NCBI RefSeq assembly: GCF_013044515.1
Contig: NZ_JABEPR010000002.1
Coordinates: 496,001-560,000 of the forward strand
Length of the DNA: 64,000 bases
Origin: Sphingomonas sp. ID1715
GTDB lineage: Bacteria; Pseudomonadota; Alphaproteobacteria; Sphingomonadales; Sphingomonadaceae
Reading direction: 5' to 3'
Both the position numbers and the translations under genes were made by a program. Under the pieces are notes generated by a model that did not search any database, had not been told where the DNA came from, and saw nothing but the letters and a program-made list of their open reading frames with translations. Position 1 is the stretch's first letter. The number at the start of each line of letters is the position of its first letter. Shown piece after piece: positions 25,323 through 34,541 of the stretch.

Positions 25323-27125
25323 TCAGGCTGCGCGGGCGAACGCCTCGGGCGGTAGTGCCATCAGCGTTTCGGCGCCGCCTTCCAGCTCCTTACGCAAGCC
25401 GATTGCCCGCGGTGCGATCCGTGCGAAATAGAAGCGCGCGGTCGCAAGCTTTGCCTCCAGGAACGCCTTGTCGCCGGCACCCGCATCCAGCTGCGCCTGC
25501 GCGGCCTGAGCCATGCGCAGCCACATGAGGCCCAGCGTCACCAGGCCCATCAGGTGCATATAGGGCACCGCCCCTGCCCCCGCATTGTTCGGGTTGGCAA
25601 AGCCGTTCTGCATCAGCCACATGGTCGCCGACTGCAGCTCCGCCAGGCTTTCGCCCAGCGCAGTCGCCAAGGCGCCGTTGGGCCCGTCCTTCGCCGCGGC
25701 AATATCCTCGCCGACCGTGGCGAAAAATGCCTGGATCGCTGCGCCGCCCTTCGACGGCAGCTTACGGCCGACCAGGTCCATCGCCTGCACGCCGTTCGTG
25801 CCTTCATAGATCATCGCGATCCGCGCATCGCGGACATATTGCTCCATGCCCCATTCGGCGATGTAGCCATGGCCGCCATAGACCTGCTGCGAGTCCGTCG
25901 CAATTTTGTAACCCATGTCCGTGCCGAAGCCCTTGATGACGGGCGTGAGCAGCCCGACCAACGCATCCGCCTGCTCCCGTTCCTCCTCGGTCGGCGCCTT
26001 GTGCGCCAGATCGACGAGCAGCCCGGCCCACAGGCACAGCGCGCGCAAGCCCTCGGTCAGCGCCTTGCCTTCCATCAACATGCGGCGAACATCGGGATGG
26101 ACGAACAGCGTGTCCGCCTTCTGCTCGGGCTCTGCGGGTCCGGTCAGCGCGCGGCCCTGGCGGCGGTCGGCCGCATAGTCGACGGCATTCTGATAGGCGA
26201 CTTCGGCGACGCCTAGCCCCTGCAGCCCGACGCCGAGCCGCGCCGCGTTCATCATGATGAACATGGCGGCGAGTCCTTTATTCTCCTCGCCGACCAGCCA
26301 GCCGGTCGCCCCGTCATAGTTCATCAGGCAAGTCGAGTTGCCGTGAATGCCCATCTTGTGCTCGATCGAGCCGCAGGAGACGGCATTGCGCGCACCGAGC
26401 GAGCCGTCGGCGTTCACGAGGATCTTGGGCACGATGAACAGGCTGATGCCCTTGACGCTGTCCGGCGCGTCCGGCGTCTTGGCGAGCACCAGATGGATGA
26501 TGTTCTCGGTCAGGTCGTGCTCGCCGGCCGAGATGAAGATCTTGGTGCCGGTGATCCGGTAGCTGCCATCGGCCTGCGGCTCGGCGCGCGTCTTGATGAG
26601 GCCCAGATCGGTGCCGCATTGCGGCTCCGTCAGGTTCATCGTGCCGCCCCATTCGCCCGAGATCATCTTCGGAGCGTAGAGCGCCTTCTGCTCGTCCGAG
26701 CCCTTGACCAGGATCGCGGCAGTCGCGCCGGCGGTCAGGCCTGGATACATCATGAAGGCCATGTTGGCGGATATCGCGAACTCCTCGAACGCGGTCATCA
26801 CCACATGCGGCAGCCCCTGCCCGCCAAATTCCTCCGGCCCGTTCAGGGTCGGCCAGCCCGCCTCGACGAACTGACGATAGGCATCCTTGAAGCCGGTCGG
26901 CGTGGTGACCGACCCGTCCTCATTGCGGGTGCAGCCTTCACGGTCGCCCACCTGGTTGAGGGGGAACAGCACCTCCGCGACGAAGCGGCCGCCCTCGTTC
27001 AGCACGGCGTCGATCGTGTCCGGCGTCGCATTCTCGAAGCCCGGCAGGTTTGCATAGCGATCGATCCCGATCACATGGTCGAGGATGAAACGCGTGTCGC
27101 GCACGGGCGGGGTGTAACTGGGCAT
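25323..27125 (-). CDS. Acyl-CoA dehydrogenase with C-terminal extension
   Basis: FAD enzyme introducing the alpha-beta double bond in acyl-CoA. The 600 residues have the usual three domains plus an N-terminal extension and an extra C-terminal domain, as in the long DmdC/AcdA-like family. Visible signatures are [14 protein letters not shown], the FAD block [29 protein letters not shown] and the catalytic Glu in [12 protein letters not shown]. The chain-length preference is unknown. It is divergent from nothing: it follows a MerR-type regulator gene 77 bases upstream on the same strand, so regulation by that protein is plausible. Confidence 0.88.
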   Translation of the reverse strand: MPSYTPPVRDTRFILDHVIGIDRYANLPGFENATPDTIDAVLNEGGRFVAEVLFPLNQVGDREGCTRNEDGSVTTPTGFKDAYRQFVEAGWPTLNGPEEFGGQGLPHVVMTAFEEFAISANMAFMMYPGLTAGATAAILVKGSDEQKALYAPKMISGEWGGTMNLTEPQCGTDLGLIKTRAEPQADGSYRITGTKIFISAGEHDLTENIIHLVLAKTPDAPDSVKGISLFIVPKILVNADGSLGARNAVSCGSIEHKMGIHGNSTCLMNYDGATGWLVGEENKGLAAMFIMMNAARLGVGLQGLGVAEVAYQNAVDYAADRRQGRALTGPAEPEQKADTLFVHPDVRRMLMEGKALTEGLRALCLWAGLLVDLAHKAPTEEEREQADALVGLLTPVIKGFGTDMGYKIATDSQQVYGGHGYIAEWGMEQYVRDARIAMIYEGTNGVQAMDLVGRKLPSKGGAAIQAFFATVGEDIAAAKDGPNGALATALGESLAELQSATMWLMQNGFANPNNAGAGAVPYMHLMGLVTLGLMWLRMAQAAQAQLDAGAGDKAFLEAKLATARFYFARIAPRAIGLRKELEGGAETLMALPPEAFARAA

Positions 27126-27138
27126 CTCTTACTCCGAT

Positions 27139-27196
27139 GTGCTCCGGCGAAGGCCGGAGCGGTATGACGCAAGGCTCCGGCCTGCGCCGGAGCACC
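27139..27196. repeat. Dispersed palindromic repeat, family D copy 3
   Basis: Two hairpins, GTGCTCCGGCGAAGGCCGGAGC and GGCTCCGGCCTGCGCCGGAG plus CACC, forming one larger inverted repeat across the MerR-acyl-CoA dehydrogenase spacer. Confidence 0.8.
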
Positions 27197-27202
27197 AAAG
27201 CG

Positions 27203-27628
27203 TCAATGACTTGCCTGGGCCTCGACCTTCTCGACCATCTTCACGAAGCGGGCGAGTTCGTCGATCTGCGCATCGATGTCGAGCCTCTGGCGCTTCAGCA
27301 GCTCGATGCGCGAATTGCATTTCTCGATGGTCACCCGGCGCTGCATGTGACGCCCGTCGTTCAGATCGTAGAGGTCGATCATCTCGCGGATCTCGGCCAG
27401 GCTGAAGCCGGTGCGCTTGGCGCGCAGAATCCAGGCGAGCCGCGCCCGGTCACGCTTGGTGTAGATGCGGGTCGTACCGCGGCGGACTGGATTGATGAGC
27501 CCCTCTTCCTCGTAGAAGCGCAGCGCGCGCGGCGTCACGTCGAACTCTTCCGACAGGTCGGTAATCGAATATTGATGCCGGTTCTTCATGTCCGGCGTAT
27601 CGACGGTCGCGTGGTGCTGAGTGGCCAT
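27203..27628 (-). CDS. MerR-family regulator, LiuR-like
   Basis: Transcription factor of about 141 residues: a MerR-type winged helix (QYSITDLSEEFDVTPRALRFYEEEGL), wing RRGTTRIYTKRDRARL, and a dimerisation coiled coil (about 80-135) rich in Arg/Glu/Leu. No metal-ligand cysteines, so it senses a ligand other than metal. The frame is open to 27709, but the ATG at 27628 is preferred because the operator-like sequence TTGACGTTTACGTAAA lies 20-36 bases upstream, a place that would otherwise be coding. Similar regulators (LiuR/IvdR) control branched-chain amino-acid and acyl-CoA breakdown; the adjacent acyl-CoA dehydrogenase fits. Confidence 0.85.
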   Translation of the reverse strand: MATQHHATVDTPDMKNRHQYSITDLSEEFDVTPRALRFYEEEGLINPVRRGTTRIYTKRDRARLAWILRAKRTGFSLAEIREMIDLYDLNDGRHMQRRVTIEKCNSRIELLKRQRLDIDAQIDELARFVKMVEKVEAQASH

Positions 27629-27647
27629 GGCCGGAATAAGCATCCCA

Positions 27648-27664
27648 TTTACGTAAACGTCAAG
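27648..27664 (-). promoter_or_regulatory. LiuR-type operator
   Basis: On the minus strand TTGACGTTTACGTAAA, close to the ACGTTTACGT palindrome bound by LiuR-type MerR proteins. It lies 20 bases in front of the regulator start codon, consistent with autoregulation. Confidence 0.55.
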
Positions 27665-27787
27665 TAGCAGCCAAATGGCGCCGTTAACCGCGTTTCCCGG
27701 TCCCACCATAAACGACCTCTTTACGGCTCTTCCCTAGACCAAGGCCACGAGCGCACGCGCTCATCCGGTCTAGTCAGGAAGCAGGTA

Positions 27788-28453
27788 ATGCAGGCGATCG
27801 AAACGGCACGTTCGGAGCAGATGGCGGACCTTCTGGTCTCGCTCGCCCTGGCGGACGGCAGTGCGAGCCACCGTTATTGCAGTTCCGAAGCGCTGACGAG
27901 CGGGCGGGAGGCCGTGCGTAATCTGGCCGATGCCGCTCACTATCTTTGCGTTCTGCACGGCCGCTTTCCCGGCGTCATCGACCACGCCTTGAACCGCACC
28001 TCCCATCCCGCCGCGCAAGGCTGGCTCAGCGCCGCCGCCGAAGCCTTCGCCGCCGAACGATCGCTGCTCACCCGGCTTGCCGTCGCGACCGGTCCGCTGC
28101 CCAGCACCCCTGGCCAGGCGGAGTGCGAGGCGGCCGTGCTGCAGCAGCGCCACGCGCTCGAAATGCTTGCCCAATCCGACCGCGCCGGCTGCGCGCTCGG
28201 CGCGGCGATCGCGCTGGCGCTCGACTGGCGCGCGATCCGCGCCGTGCTCGACGCCGCCGCGCGCCGGGTTTCGATCGAGCCGCAGGCCTGCGTGCTGCCC
28301 GACGAAGAGGAAACCCGCACCGTCGCGATGACGGTCGCCGACACACCGTCCTTCGAGCGCGCGATGAGCTTCGGCGCGCAGCAGTTGCTCAACCAACACC
28401 GCGGCCTCTGGGATCTGCTCGAAGCACGCGAGGCGGCACGTACCCGCCTCTGA
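27788..28453 (+). CDS. Conserved helical protein, unknown
   Basis: Soluble protein of 221 residues, all-helical and rich in Ala, Leu and Arg, with no signal peptide and no membrane segment. Notable blocks are ADAAHYLCVLHGRFPGVIDHAL and a C-terminal FGAQQLLNQHRGLWDLLEARE. It starts 159 bases from the divergent MerR gene and lies 61 bases ahead of the MoxR gene. No family recognised with certainty; it looks like a sphingomonad-restricted protein. Confidence 0.65.
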   Translation: MQAIETARSEQMADLLVSLALADGSASHRYCSSEALTSGREAVRNLADAAHYLCVLHGRFPGVIDHALNRTSHPAAQGWLSAAAEAFAAERSLLTRLAVATGPLPSTPGQAECEAAVLQQRHALEMLAQSDRAGCALGAAIALALDWRAIRAVLDAAARRVSIEPQACVLPDEEETRTVAMTVADTPSFERAMSFGAQQLLNQHRGLWDLLEAREAARTRL

Positions 28454-28514
28454 CGGATTGCCCTTCCCGTAAACGTCACCTAATCCGGCCCCTCCAGCAG
28501 AGGAAAGGCCGGGC

Positions 28515-29366
<852 letters not shown>

Positions 29367-29378
29367 CTCGTTCCTCTC

Positions 29379-29420
29379 GTTCCCCGGCGAAAGCCGGGGC
29401 CCAGAAGTCAGTGGGATGAC
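29379..29420. repeat. Dispersed palindromic repeat, family D copy 4
   Basis: Hairpin TTCCCCGGCGAAAGCCGGGG followed by CCCAGAAGTCAGTGGGATGAC, a one-armed version of the family. Between the convergent MoxR and hydrolase genes. Confidence 0.65.
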
Positions 29421-29445
29421 ACCCGACCGGTCTTAGCCGGAGCAT

Positions 29446-30108
29446 TTACTGCCCCAGGAAGCGTGCGGAAGCCGCCTCCGTCCCGTTCACCGCGAGCACC
29501 GTGCGCGCTTCGCCGACACTGCCGGCGCCACCTGCTGCCTGGATGACCCGATCGAGCAGTTCCTGCCCCTCTTCCCACCAGCCGAGGCCACTGGCCGCGT
29601 TGATGTGTCCGGCGGGGCCGGCACTGACGAAATGGCTGCCCCATGATGCCGCCAGGCTCTGCGCCGCGTCGGGAGTGATCCAGGGATCGTCTTCGCTCGC
29701 CACGACAATCGACGGAAAGGGCAAAGGCCGTGTCGGCGCCGGGGCGAAGTCGGCGAGCTCGGCCGGCAGGGGGCGGCGGCCAACGTCTGCTGGCGCGACC
29801 AGCAGCGCGCCGGCGACCGGCCAGCCCCAGGGTTGCCCCGACAGTTCCGCCCACCACGCGACCGCGAGACAGCCGAGGCTATGGGCCGCCAGTACGATCG
29901 GAGGCTTGGCGCCGCGGATCGCCTGATCGATCTTGGTCACCCAGGCATTGCGCCGCGGCTGTGACCACATGCCGAGTTCTATCCGCGCCGTGTCAGGGCG
30001 CGATTGCTCCCACAATGTCTGCCAATGCGACGGTCCGGAGCCGTTCAGCCCAGGCACGGTCAGGACGATGGGCTGGCTGCGGTCGCCTGCGTGAATGCCA
30101 CGCGTCAT
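29446..30108 (-). CDS. RBBP9/YdeN-type serine hydrolase
   Basis: Small alpha/beta hydrolase of 220 residues: PGLNGSGPSHWQTLWE near the start, nucleophile Ser in AAHSLGCLAVAWW, Asp in SEDDPWITPDAA, and His in GHINAASGLGWW. All triad positions are present. Family substrates are unknown, often small esters. AAGGAGAGAG stands seven bases before the ATG at 30108; a GTG three bases further upstream is less well placed. Confidence 0.85.
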   Translation of the reverse strand: MTRGIHAGDRSQPIVLTVPGLNGSGPSHWQTLWEQSRPDTARIELGMWSQPRRNAWVTKIDQAIRGAKPPIVLAAHSLGCLAVAWWAELSGQPWGWPVAGALLVAPADVGRRPLPAELADFAPAPTRPLPFPSIVVASEDDPWITPDAAQSLAASWGSHFVSAGPAGHINAASGLGWWEEGQELLDRVIQAAGGAGSVGEARTVLAVNGTEAASARFLGQ

Positions 30109-30425
30109 CACCTCTCTCCTTGCGAGCGCCCCCGCTCATCCCGGCGAGAAAGACCGTGCGGATCGACGGAGGACCTTGGGGAGACGGTCCGCACGGCCTG
30201 CCTTCTCGCGAGGCAGGCGGAGAGTATCTCAACTGGATAGGTAGAAAAGCAGCTTGCGCCCGGACGCGGGGGAAATGAGGCGAAAAGAAGGCGGCAGTAG
30301 CGAGGTAAAGCGGAAGTTTGTTGCGTGAGGTGAAAGCGTATCGCGACTCAGCAGGATTCTGCTCCCCTGCGCAGGCCGGGTCTGGAAACCGCGCCGATGG
30401 GACCCTGGCCTGCGCCGGAGAGCAG
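30109..30425. other. Gene-free region with strong hairpins
   Basis: About 317 bases with no convincing gene. It holds a long stem CCGTGCGGA (30154-30162) / TCCGCACGG (30188-30196) with an inner GGACC/GGTCC pair, an 8-bp hairpin GCCTGCCT / AGGCAGGC (30196-30218), a small GAGA/TCTC hairpin (30221-30230), and then a purine-rich, A-spiced stretch to about 30340. The last part (30361-30425) is a dispersed repeat. A structured RNA is possible; it does not match RNase P RNA, tmRNA, SRP RNA or 6S RNA by eye. Confidence 0.35.
30361..30425. repeat. Dispersed palindromic repeat, family D copy 5
   Basis: GCTCCCCTGCGCAGGCCGGG and, about 25 bases on, GACCCTGGCCTGCGCCGGAG; imperfect inverted arms, touching the stop codon of the VWA gene. 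Confidence 0.65.
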
Positions 30426-31607
30426 CTAGAGTTTCCGACTTAGCTCCCGAGTCGCGTCATCGAGCCCGTCCAAGGTGAGCGGGAACATGCGGCCGTTCAT
30501 CAACTCGCGCATGATGGCGATCGACTGCGAGTAACCCCAATGCTTCTCCGGCACCGGATTGAGCCACGCGGCCGCCGGATAAGTGTTGGTGATTCGGTGC
30601 ATCCACACCGCCCCGGCTTCCTCGTTGAAATGCTCGACCGAGCCGCCGGGGTGCGTGATCTCATAAGGGCTCATCGAAGCATCGCCGACGAAGATCAGTT
30701 TATAGTCGTGCCCATATTTGTGGAGCACGTCCCAGGTCGGCGTGCGCTCGGTGAACCGGCGCTTATTGTCCTTCCACACACCCTCGTAGAGGCAGTTGTG
30801 GAAATAGAAGAACTCCAGGTTCTTGAACTCGGCGGTGGCGGCCGAGAACAGCTCCTCGCACAGCTTGATGTGCGGATCCATCGAGCCGCCGACGTCCAGG
30901 AAAAGCAGTAGCTTAACGGCATTGTGCCGTTCCGGCCGCATCTGGATATCGAGCCAGCCTTGGCGAGCGGTGCCGTCGATCGTCGCGTCGATGTCGAGTT
31001 CGTCGGCCGCACCTTCGCGCGCAAAGCGGCGGAGGCGGCGGAGCGCGACCTTGATGTTGCGGGTGCCGAGTTCCTTGGTCGAGTCGAGGTTCTTGAACTC
31101 GCGCTTGTCCCAGACCTTGACCGCGCGGCCGTGCCGGCCCTCCTCCTGGCCGATCCGCACCCCTTCCGGATTATAACCATAGGCCCCGAACGGTGAGGTG
31201 CCGCCGGTGCCGATCCACTTGTTGCCGCCCTGGTGGCGCTCCTTCTGCTCCTCGAGGCGTTTCTTCAGCGTCTCCATGATCTCTTCCCAGGAGCCGAGCT
31301 TCTCGATCTCCTTCATTTGCTCGTCGGTCAGGTAGAGCTCGGCGACCTTGCGCAGCCAATCCTCCGGGATTTCGGCGGTCTCGGTGCCGTAACTCGTCTC
31401 GATGCCCTTGAAGACCTTGGCAAAGACCTGGTCGAACCGATCGAGCAGCCCTTCATCCTTCACGAAGGTCGCCCGGGCGAGGTAATAGAACTCCTCCGGG
31501 CTGCGTTCGATCACCTCGCGGTCCAGCGCCTCCAGCAGCACCAGATGCTCCTTCAGCGACGCGGGAATGCCCGCATGCCGTAGCTCGTCCATGAAGTTGA
31601 AGAACAT
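30426..31607 (-). CDS. VWA domain protein, CoxE-like
   Basis: Partner of MoxR-type ATPases, 393 residues. The N-terminal half is charged and helical (EEIMETLKKRLEEQKERHQGG); the C-terminal half is a von Willebrand A fold with its metal site at LLFLDVGGSMDPH, and a later FVGDASMSPYE that supplies further MIDAS-like residues. The first MIDAS position reads D-V-G-G-S rather than the usual D-x-S-x-S, so the first serine is glycine. The start at MFFNFMDEL is the first ATG of the conserved part; the frame runs open upstream without family similarity. Ends in a dispersed repeat. Confidence 0.85.
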   Translation of the reverse strand: MFFNFMDELRHAGIPASLKEHLVLLEALDREVIERSPEEFYYLARATFVKDEGLLDRFDQVFAKVFKGIETSYGTETAEIPEDWLRKVAELYLTDEQMKEIEKLGSWEEIMETLKKRLEEQKERHQGGNKWIGTGGTSPFGAYGYNPEGVRIGQEEGRHGRAVKVWDKREFKNLDSTKELGTRNIKVALRRLRRFAREGAADELDIDATIDGTARQGWLDIQMRPERHNAVKLLLFLDVGGSMDPHIKLCEELFSAATAEFKNLEFFYFHNCLYEGVWKDNKRRFTERTPTWDVLHKYGHDYKLIFVGDASMSPYEITHPGGSVEHFNEEAGAVWMHRITNTYPAAAWLNPVPEKHWGYSQSIAIMRELMNGRMFPLTLDGLDDATRELSRKL

Positions 31608-31617
31608 AGGGACGAGC

Positions 31618-33021
31618 TTAGCGCACCCGTTCGTACAAGGTCCAATTCTGCGCGGACATTCCGATACCATCGGCTGAGGCGATGGCGCGGTATCGGGCGC
31701 CGCAGCGCTCAATCGCGGGCGGGCTGTCGTCTTCGCCGTTGAACCAGTCGGCGAACACGAAGCGGGCAGCTGGGCAACGGGTCGCGATCTCCAGCGGGTA
31801 GCCAGCTTCGGCGGCGGCGACCTTGAGCAGCGCCAGGCCCGTTTCCCGATCGATGATGACGCGCGTGCCTGCGGGTGCACGGGCGGCCATCGCGCGCACG
31901 GCGGCACCGGGATCGCCGCGCTGGTTGCGGATCAGGTCGAGATTGGCAGCCATGCTCGCGCCCGAGAAGAGGAGCAGCGCGCCGCCGCCTGCGATGCGCT
32001 TCCAGCCGCTGGCCCGGATCAGCGCCGCCAGTGTCTCGCCAAGGAGCAGCAGCAGCGCCAGGCCGGCGAGCAGATAATAGCGCGCATGGCCGGCGTTCAT
32101 CGTATGCAGCGCCGCGACCGTCAGCGGAAAGGCGACGATCGCCAGCCAATAGAGCGCGAGCCGCGGCGTGCCGAGCGAGCGGGCCAGCACCGTCAGCACC
32201 ACGGCGCCGGCGGGCAGGAAGAAGGAAATGACGGGGGCGCCGACGACATAGCCGAGCAGGTCGATGATACCGCGCAGGAACAGCAAAATCGTGAAGTCCT
32301 GATAGGAGCCGAAGCGGAACTCGGCGCCCCCGAACACCGCAGGCGCGAAGACAATGGCGACCGCGACCACCATTGCCACCATCGCCGGCCCCAGCAGACG
32401 CAACGTGACGAGGGTCGCACGCTTCAAGCCGTGGCGACGCCACAATGTCAGCGCGGGCCAGCCAACCAGCGCGCAGGCGGCGAAGATCATCGTCAGCTGG
32501 AACAAGGCACCGACGAAGAAACACACTGCCAACGTGACCGGCCGGTCGGCGCGCTCGTCGCCGTCGAGATAACGGTCGATATACCAGGCGGCGACCAGCA
32601 CCATCAGCGTCATCGGCGCATAGCCGCGCGCCTCCGACCCCAGCGTTACCAGCACCGGCGACAGCGCGAACAACAGCGCGGTGATGATCCCGGTCGCCGG
32701 GTTGCGCCGCGCACCGATCAGCCCAGCCACCAGCACCGACAGGGAGCCCGCCACGATCGCCAGCCCACGCGCGACCAAAGGCGGCGCGCCGAGCCCCACG
32801 CTCTGCAGCCACAGCGAGTTCAGATGGTGGTTATTGTCGTGGTTGATCTGCACGAACACGCCGAGCGGCGTCTGCACATTGTCAGCGAGGACCGCCGACC
32901 AGGCCTCGTCCAGCCACAGCGCGCCTGCCGACGCCGCGATGCGCAGGATGGCTCCCACGAGCGTCAGGATGACGATCCAGGCAAGCGTGCGGGAAGGAGG
33001 GGGGAATGCGAGGGACCGCAT
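31618..33021 (-). CDS. GT39-like multi-pass glycosyltransferase
   Basis: Integral membrane protein of 467 residues with about nine to ten hydrophobic helices. The first loop has LWLDEAWSAVLADN, the acidic pattern of the GT-C fold used by ArnT and protein mannosyltransferase relatives, and NHDNNHHLNSLWLQ follows. The C-terminal about 120 residues are soluble and periplasmic. Such proteins use polyprenyl-linked sugars; the sugar and acceptor cannot be read here. Stands alone between the VWA gene (10 bases) and the chemoreceptor. Confidence 0.7.
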   Translation of the reverse strand: MRSLAFPPPSRTLAWIVILTLVGAILRIAASAGALWLDEAWSAVLADNVQTPLGVFVQINHDNNHHLNSLWLQSVGLGAPPLVARGLAIVAGSLSVLVAGLIGARRNPATGIITALLFALSPVLVTLGSEARGYAPMTLMVLVAAWYIDRYLDGDERADRPVTLAVCFFVGALFQLTMIFAACALVGWPALTLWRRHGLKRATLVTLRLLGPAMVAMVVAVAIVFAPAVFGGAEFRFGSYQDFTILLFLRGIIDLLGYVVGAPVISFFLPAGAVVLTVLARSLGTPRLALYWLAIVAFPLTVAALHTMNAGHARYYLLAGLALLLLLGETLAALIRASGWKRIAGGGALLLFSGASMAANLDLIRNQRGDPGAAVRAMAARAPAGTRVIIDRETGLALLKVAAAEAGYPLEIATRCPAARFVFADWFNGEDDSPPAIERCGARYRAIASADGIGMSAQNWTLYERVR

Positions 33022-33076
33022 GCTCCCCCAATGCCGCGCACGTGCTTAAGATGCGGCTAATGAGCCGCTTTCGAGG

Positions 33077-33091
33077 TTAAACCATCTTCAA
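33077..33091 (+). promoter_or_regulatory. CtrA-like site, weak
   Basis: TTAA-N7-TCAA, one mismatch from the TTAA-N7-TTAA sequence bound by CtrA in alphaproteobacteria, 44 bases ahead of the chemoreceptor start. Flagellar and chemotaxis genes are typical CtrA targets. Such short matches also occur by chance. Confidence 0.3.
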
Positions 33092-33134
33092 CCCATTCTG
33101 GCTAAGTCCCAGTCGAACAAGACGAAAGAAGAGC

Positions 33135-34535
33135 ATGCTTGAGGGCGCAATCAAAGCAGCGGATCCGGGCGCGATCGACGCGGTGGCAAAGTCGTGCGGG
33201 GACCTGGCGGTCGGCTGCACCGCCGCCGCGACGCATGTCACGCGGGTGGCCGAAAGCCTGGGCCGGCAAATGGCCGTGCTCGCCGATCTCGAGAAGGTAA
33301 CGGCCTTCTTGGAGGCGGACCAGCGACGCGCCGCCGACTCGACCGACGAAGCCCGGCTACTCGCCGAAAAGGCGCGCACCAAGCTCGACGAGGGCACGCG
33401 CATCATCAGCCAGTCGATGAGCGATTTCACCGCGCTGACCGAATTGGTCGTGCGCCTGGGCGAACAGGTCACCAACTTCGCCGCCGCCATGACCCAGGTG
33501 CAGCGCGTCACCGCCGGCATCGACTCGATCGCGCGCACCACCAACATGCTGGCGCTCAACGCCGCCATCGAGGCGGAGCGCGCCGGCGCGGCGGGCCGCA
33601 CCTTTGCGGTCGTGGCCGCGGAAGTGAAGAAGCTCGCCCAGGACACGCGCGGCGCCACCGAAGAGATCAGCGAGACGGTCGCTTCGCTCGCGCACGAGGC
33701 GGAGACTTTCGTCGCCGAGATCGGCGCCGGCGTCGCCAAGAGCCGCGCGGCGCAGACGAGCTTCGGACGCGTCAACGACACCGTCGCCGAGGTCGCGCAG
33801 ATCGTCGAACTGGTCGAGCAGCAGTCCGACGGCATCGCGCGTTCGACCAGCCACATCCACGACAATGCCATTCGCGTGAAGGACGAGCTGGCCGGCTTCG
33901 TGGCCGAAGCGCGCGCCAATGGCGCTCTGCTGATCGACGCTCAGGCAAAGATGAGCGAGATGGAGCTGCTCTCCAATCGCATGTTCGACCAGCTCGTGCA
34001 CAGCGGTTTCGCCCATGACGATCAGCGCTTCGTCGAACTGGCCCTCAGCGCCCGCGACGAAATCCAGCAACTGATCGAGCGGGCGATCGAGCGCGGGGAA
34101 GTCCGCTCAGCCGATGTGTTCGACACCGATTATCGGCTGATTCCCGGCTCCGATCCCGAGCGATTCGATACCAACTTTTGCGATTGGGCGGATCGCGTCG
34201 TGCAGCCGATCATCGATCGCGTGACCGATAGTGACCCCGCCATCGAGGGTTCGGTGATCTCGGACGTGAACGGCTATCTGCCCACCCACCAGAGCCGCCG
34301 CTCGAAGCCGCCCAAGGCCGGCGATCGGGAGTGGAACGACCGCAACTGCCGCAATCGCCGGATCCTGGCCGACGACACGACCATGCGGGCCGTCAGGAGC
34401 GACGCGCCGTTCATGATGGCGGTGTATCAGCTCGACCGCGGCAACGAAGCACTGATGGTCAAGAACGTCTATGTGCCGCTGTGGATCAATGGCCGCCGCT
34501 GGGGCAATTTCGAGATCGCCTACGTCGATCGCTGA
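33135..34535 (+). CDS. Soluble methyl-accepting chemoreceptor, C-terminal sensor
   Basis: Chemoreceptor of 466 residues with no transmembrane segment. The signalling coiled coil is in the N-terminal half: its tip [20 protein letters not shown] is near residues 130-150 and the return helix continues to about 285. A separate domain of about 175 residues follows ([54 protein letters not shown]), resembling a Cache/PAS-like ligand fold. This sensor-last order is the reverse of most chemoreceptors. Cytoplasmic sensing is expected. Confidence 0.85.
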   Translation: MLEGAIKAADPGAIDAVAKSCGDLAVGCTAAATHVTRVAESLGRQMAVLADLEKVTAFLEADQRRAADSTDEARLLAEKARTKLDEGTRIISQSMSDFTALTELVVRLGEQVTNFAAAMTQVQRVTAGIDSIARTTNMLALNAAIEAERAGAAGRTFAVVAAEVKKLAQDTRGATEEISETVASLAHEAETFVAEIGAGVAKSRAAQTSFGRVNDTVAEVAQIVELVEQQSDGIARSTSHIHDNAIRVKDELAGFVAEARANGALLIDAQAKMSEMELLSNRMFDQLVHSGFAHDDQRFVELALSARDEIQQLIERAIERGEVRSADVFDTDYRLIPGSDPERFDTNFCDWADRVVQPIIDRVTDSDPAIEGSVISDVNGYLPTHQSRRSKPPKAGDREWNDRNCRNRRILADDTTMRAVRSDAPFMMAVYQLDRGNEALMVKNVYVPLWINGRRWGNFEIAYVDR

Positions 34536-34541
34536 TCGCCG

